From positions 124,001 to 188,000 of the forward strand of contig JBFNNX010000013.1 in NCBI GenBank assembly GCA_040791665.1: a stretch of 64,000 bases of DNA, given 5' to 3'. A program made the position numbers and the translations under genes. Numbering within the stretch: position 1 is the stretch's first letter; every line of letters starts with the position of its first letter. Under the pieces are notes generated by a model. The model saw only the letters and a list, made by a program, of their open reading frames with translations. It did not search any database and was not told the DNA's origin. The stretch comes from Thiodiazotropha sp040791665. Its GTDB lineage: Bacteria > Pseudomonadota > Gammaproteobacteria > Chromatiales > Chromatiaceae. This document shows positions 61,153 to 64,000 of the stretch, piece after piece.

Positions 61153-61686
61153 TTATTCAGCGAACTCCAACGCCTCGCGTATCACTTCGAGCCCAGCCAA
61201 AGCACAAGCACCGTCGATACTGTCCCGTTCGGATTTTCCCGGTGGGGCGCCGGAAATACCAATTCCTCCAAGAATTTCCCCACCTGCCTCTATCGTCAGA
61301 CCTCCACCCACGAGCAGTGCACCGGGGTTGTTAACCACTTGATTGGGAATGCGCCGTTCCTCAAGCATACCGGCCAGTTCCGCCGTTGATTGGCGAAAAC
61401 TGTTGGCAGTCCAAGCCTTACGATAAGCCGTCTCCACAGTGTGGGGTCCGGCAAAACGATCTCGTAACTGCGTCTGTAGATTGCCGCCTCGATCAACAAC
61501 CGCAGCCGCAACAGAGTAACCTCGTTTACGACAATCATTGATTGCGCCCCATGCCGCCTTCGACGCCATCTCTAAAGAGATCGACCGAAACCGATAAACG
61601 CTATTGTCCTGCTCTGAATCGGTACAGGCAGAATTAGTAGAAAAGATGGAAAGCACAGTCAGCAAGTAGAAGCTCCTTGACAGCAT
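61153..61686 (-). CDS. Exported GlcG/HbpS-like heme-binding protein
   Basis: A 177-residue protein with an N-terminal hydrophobic signal (ILTVLSIFSTNSAC; a lipoprotein lipobox is possible but weak) and the HbpS/GlcG domain: YSVAAAVVDRGGNLQTQLRD, ETAYRKAWTANSF and GGGLTIEAGGEILGGIGISG. Family members bind heme or cobalamin-like ligands and often sense redox stress. Next to an exported truncated hemoglobin it probably acts in periplasmic heme handling. Confidence 0.8.
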   Translation of the reverse strand: MLSRSFYLLTVLSIFSTNSACTDSEQDNSVYRFRSISLEMASKAAWGAINDCRKRGYSVAAAVVDRGGNLQTQLRDRFAGPHTVETAYRKAWTANSFRQSTAELAGMLEERRIPNQVVNNPGALLVGGGLTIEAGGEILGGIGISGAPPGKSERDSIDGACALAGLEVIREALEFAE

Positions 61687-61719
61687 TTTTCACTCCGGTG
61701 AGAAATAGTTTCTATCCTG

Positions 61720-61773
61720 ACTCTCAGCGTGTAATCCAATAGGATAACGATACTTGGATCACGCGCTGAGAGT
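61720..61773. repeat. Long imperfect palindrome between the HbpS and hemoglobin genes
   Basis: ACTCTCAGCG (61720-61729) and CGCTGAGAGT (61764-61773) are fully complementary; the interior (TGTAATCC...GGATCA) is partly complementary too. It lies 34 bases upstream of the HbpS-like ATG and 47 bases after the hemoglobin stop. There is no T-run on the minus strand. It may be an operator or a leader hairpin. Confidence 0.55.
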
Positions 61774-61819
61774 TACGTAGTATCGGCAAGCAACAGGTCT
61801 TTTAACCTATCAGGCGATC

Positions 61820-62287
61820 TTAGGATTTCTCCACAATATCTTTTCTTGTACTGGCGAAGAAATCCAACACTTCACGACTCTCCTTGGCGGGCACTTTGAA
61901 TTTGTGCAGGGTTTTTTTCAGTGCGGTGATCAGGATCTCCCAATCCTTCTCATCTATCCTCATACCCTCATGGGAGAGTTTCATATCCCGCCCTCTGTAG
62001 TAGAGCGGACCACCCGCTTTAGAGACAATGAAATCCACAATCAGCTGTTTTTCCCTCGAAATACCGTCGTTACCGCGATGTGCCCAAAAGCGCCCGAGCT
62101 TTTCGTCTGCGGCAATCTGCACAACCACATCATCCACAACAGCACTGATGGCGTTATAACCACCCAGCCTTTCATAGAGAGAGGCTTGTGATGGATCATT
62201 GTTACCGGCGAATGTTGATGGTGCAGTAAACACAAAAGCAAGTGGAAGAACAGCGGCAATGGCAAGTTTGTGAAAACGGGTCTTCAT
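61820..62287 (-). CDS. Exported truncated (group 1) hemoglobin
   Basis: A 155-residue protein from the ATG at 62287 (AAGGAG upstream) with a signal peptide (residues 1-28, ...TAPSTFA) and the 2-on-2 globin fold: LYERLGGYNAISAVVDDVV at the N-terminus and the proximal His in LSHEGMRI (His 106). The frame extends to 62308, but the later start fits. Truncated hemoglobins usually detoxify NO or handle O2 in the cytosol; the signal peptide places this one in the periplasm or outside. Confidence 0.88.
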   Translation of the reverse strand: MKTRFHKLAIAAVLPLAFVFTAPSTFAGNNDPSQASLYERLGGYNAISAVVDDVVVQIAADEKLGRFWAHRGNDGISREKQLIVDFIVSKAGGPLYYRGRDMKLSHEGMRIDEKDWEILITALKKTLHKFKVPAKESREVLDFFASTRKDIVEKS

Positions 62288-62439
62288 AACACTACTCCTT
62301 AACGGCAAAGGTTTGTTTTCAATGCGGCACCATAATTGGCCGCTGTTTCAGAGTAGATATATGACGCTTGAATTAGAAATTGTATTTAAGAATGGAATTT
62401 ATTCGGTTTTCAAATCAATCCCAATCATCTCCGATATGA

Positions 62440-63375
62440 TCAGCCGACGCTTTGCTGACTGCTTGTCTCAGCCTGACCGGAAACCAATGCCGGAACTGTA
62501 GTCCGGATATAATCGATAAACGATTTAACATGCTCGGATTCGGTACTTTCCGCTTGCCAACTCCATTCAAAACTGAAACAGGCGGGTCTGTCTTTATCGA
62601 CAAACAGCGGATAGTTCGCCTTATTGTCAGGTGATATCTTGGCTTTCGGCAGAATACCGGCACCTATTCCCAGAGATGCCCAATCTTCGATCACCTGATA
62701 GGTCAAAGCCTGTCCCGCATAGGCATGCAACTCGACGCCCTGGGATTTGAGCAGGGTCGACAGGGCAGCATTGAGGCCGCAACCACCGCCAGTCAGGATG
62801 ATCGGGGTTGCCGGCAAATCGGTTATCTTGAATGACAGATGATTCGTCACTCGATTGTCATCTGCCGCCGGTAGATAGTGAAGAGTATCCCGATAAAAAA
62901 TACAGCTATTTTCTCCATTACTCTCAATTGTCGTCGGCAGGATCTGTACATCGATCTGCCCTCTGCTTAGACGCTCGGCCAGGTCGTCGATGAAACACTC
63001 CTTGAAAAAAATCGTGATATCCGGATTTGCCTGTCGAAACGGCGCCAGCACATGATCCAACCTCTGCATGTCAACAAGCGGTGAAAAACCGATACGTAAA
63101 ATCTTATGCGCGGGATTGTGGAAGGACTCTGCCGCCTTGGTCAATTCATCCAGACTCAGCAGCACTTCTTTGATACGCGGCAATATATATTCGCCGAAGG
63201 GGGTCAGATCAACCCTGCGTGTGGTTCGATTGAACAATCTCCCCCCCAATTCATCCTCAAGTTGTGAGATGGCATTCGACAAGGTCGGTTGCGTGGCGAA
63301 GCAAAGCTCCGCGGCACGGCTGAATGAATTGGTCTCGGCTACGTGCACGGCAAATTGAAGCTGCTTTAGATTCAT
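62440..63375 (-). CDS. LysR-family transcriptional regulator
   Basis: A LysR protein beginning MNLKQLQFAVHVAETNSFSRAAELCFATQPTLSNAISQLE, about 311 residues from the Met at 63375 (the frame reaches 63429 but lacks a good site). A CysB-like ligand domain follows. It faces the DUF2892 gene and may regulate it or the heme-protein pair downstream; no ligand can be inferred. Confidence 0.85.
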   Translation of the reverse strand: MNLKQLQFAVHVAETNSFSRAAELCFATQPTLSNAISQLEDELGGRLFNRTTRRVDLTPFGEYILPRIKEVLLSLDELTKAAESFHNPAHKILRIGFSPLVDMQRLDHVLAPFRQANPDITIFFKECFIDDLAERLSRGQIDVQILPTTIESNGENSCIFYRDTLHYLPAADDNRVTNHLSFKITDLPATPIILTGGGCGLNAALSTLLKSQGVELHAYAGQALTYQVIEDWASLGIGAGILPKAKISPDNKANYPLFVDKDRPACFSFEWSWQAESTESEHVKSFIDYIRTTVPALVSGQAETSSQQSVG

Positions 63376-63487
63376 AGCTTGATTTATTCGCTTATCAAAT
63401 AAATGGTATTCATAAATAGAATTTCTCAATTATTCGCCTCGAGCTTATGCTTTTCATCGACACAATTCAACACCATGGAGATGACCG

Positions 63488-63667
63488 ATGAATGCCCAAC
63501 GAATGCTGTTTATAACTGTCGCCGCGCTGCTCTTTGCCGGTATCGGGTTATCCGGCTGGAATCAGGTACATTGGTTCCTCTATCTACCTGCTGGAATGCT
63601 GCTCTTCGCCGGCCTTACAGGTATCTGTCCCGGGCTGATGCTGTATAAAAAGCTTGGCTTCAAATAA
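63488..63667 (+). CDS. Small DUF2892-type membrane protein
   Basis: A 59-residue protein (MNAQRMLFITVAALLFAGIG...) with two hydrophobic segments and the end GICPGLMLYKKLGFK, which matches the DUF2892 pattern (...LTGxxGxCPxxxLxx). GGAG lies 8 bases before the ATG at 63488. Such proteins are often found alone or fused to rhodanese domains, with roles in sulfur or metal handling that are unproven. Confidence 0.75.
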   Translation: MNAQRMLFITVAALLFAGIGLSGWNQVHWFLYLPAGMLLFAGLTGICPGLMLYKKLGFK

Positions 63668-63714
63668 TCCGTCGGCATTTAGATCTCCCACGTTCAGCGG
63701 GTTGGAGCGATAAG

Positions 63715-64000
63715 ATGATGAATACGGGAATAGTCGAGCTTCTGGCATTTGGATTGCTTGCGATCATTGCCGGTTTTATTCTGCTGATCAGCATGGTTCG
63801 CGAACTCACCCCAAATGAGCGGCGAAAATGGTTTCTTGGGATTGGCCTCGGCACCGGTATCATCGCATTCAGTCTGAAGATCGGGCTTATCGTGATCTTC
63901 TCACTCTTCCCCGGGCCTATGTTGTCGCTGTTCCCTGAACGTGATTATGAGTTTGCATCGGTCATGGCATCTAGCGACAAACTCTATGATTCCGGGATGG
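63715..64000 (+). CDS. Membrane protein cut by window edge, family unknown
   Basis: From ATG at 63715 (GGAG upstream) 95 codons are visible. Two TM helices (about 8-25 and 38-62) are followed by a periplasmic-looking FPERDYEFASVMASSDKLYDSG. The gene follows the DUF2892 gene by 47 bases. I cannot place it; the missing C-terminus could reveal a cytochrome or transporter. Confidence 0.55.
   Translation, partial: MMNTGIVELLAFGLLAIIAGFILLISMVRELTPNERRKWFLGIGLGTGIIAFSLKIGLIVIFSLFPGPMLSLFPERDYEFASVMASSDKLYDSGM

Noticed and set aside
1..64000. CRISPR array, rRNA genes or complete insertion sequences
   Set aside because: No spaced direct repeats, rRNA segments or transposase genes were seen; only the small inverted repeat at 44868-45073.

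Overview
The window reads as chromosome of a motile, respiring Gammaproteobacterium. The blocks leuC-leuD-leuB-asd-fimV-truA-trpF-trpB-trpA-accD-folC-dedD and ftsK-lolA-rarA are typical of that class. FimV, a PomAB-type stator, a LysR regulator facing leuC, CRP-type and sigma-54-type sites and many c-type cytochromes fit a free-living or symbiotic chemolithotroph of the Chromatiales kind. The assignment to that order is inference; the class is well supported.

Layout. 1-13.8 kb, all minus strand: a Tad/Flp pilus locus with a TadE-like protein, TPR lipoprotein, DUF192 protein, TadC, TadB, TadA fused to an N-terminal FHA domain, secretin, CpaB, several pilin-like proteins, a large TadG-like protein, the Flp pilin and exported accessory proteins. 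A CRP-type palindrome lies upstream. 14.1-19.5 kb, minus: ftsK-lolA-rarA and alanine dehydrogenase. 19.6-22.9 kb, plus: trxB, a lipocalin and a HAF-repeat secreted protein. 23.2 kb: a YjbQ protein. 23.9-29.5 kb: a sigma-54-type promoter followed by a small Tat protein, a 16-cysteine ferredoxin subunit, an NrfD membrane subunit, a multiheme cytochrome c and two monoheme cytochromes, with two unknown genes between the latter. No molybdopterin or other catalytic subunit is present.

29.6-35.3 kb, minus: fmdB-DUF502-aspS-nudB and pomA-pomB-pilZ. 35.6-37.2 kb, plus: a short-chain dehydrogenase and a DUF971-MoaD fusion. 37.3-52.9 kb, minus: the housekeeping biosynthesis block, ending in a solitary gspC where cvpA-purF is common. 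A MITE-like inverted repeat lies between truA and fimV. 53.0 kb: the divergent LysR gene. 53.9-59.0 kb, minus: M23 peptidase-tolC-aroC-MFS-ndk. 59.2 kb: tRNA-Leu(CAG) with its own promoter. 59.5-61.0 kb: an Aer-like chemoreceptor with an apparent frame problem at an A7 tract. 61.2-63.4 kb, minus: exported HbpS-like protein, exported truncated hemoglobin and a LysR regulator. 63.5-64.0 kb, plus: a small DUF2892 membrane protein and a membrane protein cut by the window edge.

The most distinctive parts are the sigma-54-preceded quinone/cytochrome redox module without a catalytic subunit, the FHA-TadA pilus locus with several candidate prepilin substrates, the exported heme-protein pair, the MoaD fusion without its Gly-Gly end, and the chemoreceptor gene whose canonical start is one base out of frame.
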